Assembly (NCBI GenBank): GCA_020851555.1
Contig: JADZCM010000041.1
Coordinates: 62,001-126,000 of the forward strand
Reading direction: 5' to 3'
Source: Bryobacterales bacterium
GTDB lineage: Bacteria; Acidobacteriota; Terriglobia; Bryobacterales; Bryobacteraceae
DNA: 64,000 bases
Shown here: positions 63,901-64,000 of the stretch, piece by piece
Layout: each line of letters starts with the position of its first letter
How positions within the stretch are numbered: position 1 is the first letter of the stretch
Position numbers and translations under genes: made by a program
The notes under the pieces: generated by a model
Database searches by the model: none
The model's input: the letters and a program-made list of their open reading frames with translations, nothing else
What the model was told of the DNA's origin: nothing

Positions 63901-64000
63901 GAGATAGACGTCGCGCGAAAAATGTATTCGCGACACCCGAAATTCGGTGATGACACGGCCGGCCCTCCGACTCGGACCTACATGCGCGAAATCGATATGG
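60964..64000 (+). CDS. Eco57I/PglX-type adenine-specific DNA methyltransferase, 3' end beyond the window
   Basis: The first 1012 codons of an N6-adenine methyltransferase. The SAM motif VVDPACGSGHFL begins at residue 493 and the catalytic NPPWD at 771-775. YYTPTSLISCLLD precedes the catalytic core as in PglX, DrmMI and Eco57I-type enzymes, and the N-terminal 450 residues form a helical domain typical of them. Its ATG overlaps the SNF2 stop. It would mark host DNA in a DISARM-like system. It runs off the right edge, so the target-recognition domain and any nuclease fusion are not seen. Confidence 0.85.
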   Translation, partial: MSASPLSAYTTIRTEGALLPADILARIASGDTALGGLDPASYHLDPTEKLGEATNRAWNRLQARWATFQSERARLAPTDTGTSITRERWLLPLFEELKFGRLQLAAKIEIDGKSYAVSHSWQHVPFHLVGCQVDLDRRVGVAGAQRSSPHSLLQELLNRSSDRLWGIVSNGLRLRLLRDNISLTRQAYVEFDLEAMMAGEAYPDFVLLWLLLHQSRFEAERPEQCQLEKWSQAARTEGVRVLDGLRDGVQRAIEHLGQGFLAHPANVSLRESLRSGALDKQDYYRQILRLVYRLLFLFVADDRDLLLVPTADPAAQKRYRDFYATTRLRRLATTRAGSRHHDLYSGLKLVMDKLCGDGCPELALPALGSFLFSPRALPDLNGCDLSNLHLLETIRSLAVTQTGQSRRVVDYKNLGAEELGSVYESLLELHPDLDAEAATFELKIAAGSERKKTGSYYTPTSLISCLLDSTLDPVLDEAAKQAEPETAILKLKVVDPACGSGHFLIAAAHRIAKRLAGVRTGEEEPPPEAQRKALRDVIGHCIYGVDLNPMAVELCKVSLWMEALDPGKPLSFLEHRIQCGNSLLGATPALLARGIPDEAFTPIEGDDKEICKAFKRINKDERNKQMRLFAATTEPWQQLGNFAASLMNLDTVGDDSIEAIREKERMYEEAIRSGGYLDGCFWADTWCAAFVWKKTREFGYPITEEVFRRIEKNPHACEPWMRHEIQRLAKEYRFFHWHLAFPDVFKVALTGERAENPQTGWNAGFDVVLGNPPWDTLSPDAKEFFSNLDPQVRFLAPAEQEARIGELLQSPSVSAEWNTWCRYLYAVVLFIKQSGRYTLFAPGNLGKGDFNVYRMFVEAALRVASRNGRVGQVVPEGFYNGANCMAIRKWIFERCSLSKLVAFENAKEVWFDGIDSRTKFVVYALWNQGSTHEFPAAFNVRTPARLAAVNAGSTLSLPVSLVAEFSPDALAIMEFDSQFEIDVARKMYSRHPKFGDDTAGPPTRTYMREIDM

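Overview
The window is about 64 kb of GC-rich bacterial chromosome. The gene content points to Acidobacteria of the Solibacter/Bryobacter type: a TonB-dependent receptor with an N-terminal carboxypeptidase-like domain, Tat-exported Gfo/Idh/MocA and enolase-superfamily proteins, a GRP/RhaT-like sugar transporter, a GH51 arabinofuranosidase, a bacterial microcompartment (BMC) shell gene and paired CoA-activase proteins. This placement is an inference from gene content; no rRNA is present.

From 1 to 47 kb the window is mostly core chromosome in short operons on both strands. Compact overlapping units are permease-folD-coaE-htrA (minus), nth-lipoprotein-membrane glycosyltransferase (plus), prfA-prmC-dinB (plus) and a two-gene 2-hydroxyacyl-CoA dehydratase activase unit (minus). 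Single genes include pcm with a signal peptide, rpmE, lnt, a SPOR protein, nadD, an alanyl-tRNA editing protein, an isolated nuoA and cysE. Several loci are decaying: a Rieske/cytochrome b module whose cytochrome b has a stop codon in place of a conserved Trp and has lost its 3' part; a methyltransferase pseudogene; a phage tape-measure fragment fused in frame upstream of a transporter; and a duplicated 5' fragment of the activase gene.

At 12.8-14.5 kb a DHDPS-family aldolase with a C-terminal helix resembling a BMC encapsulation peptide overlaps a double-BMC-domain shell gene. That gene probably starts at CTG and has a strong internal ribosome binding site that could also produce a single-domain BMC-H protein.

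At 47.5 kb the character changes. A broken tRNA-Ser(GCU) remnant is followed by nested insertion sequences: an IS1380 remnant interrupted by IS66, IS66 interrupted by an IS4-family element with a clean 10-bp target duplication, then a serine-recombinase fragment and an IS3-family element. Immediately after the IS3 element, three overlapping genes (52.9 kb to the window edge) form a probable anti-phage system: a 1723-aa DEAD-type helicase with zinc-binding/DUF1998 region and a C-terminal Vsr-like nuclease domain, a DrmD-like SNF2 helicase, and an Eco57I-type adenine methyltransferase cut by the window end. The set resembles DISARM class 1, but with the DrmA and DrmB roles apparently in one protein carrying a nuclease. 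The tRNA remnant and the mobile elements suggest it sits in a genomic island.
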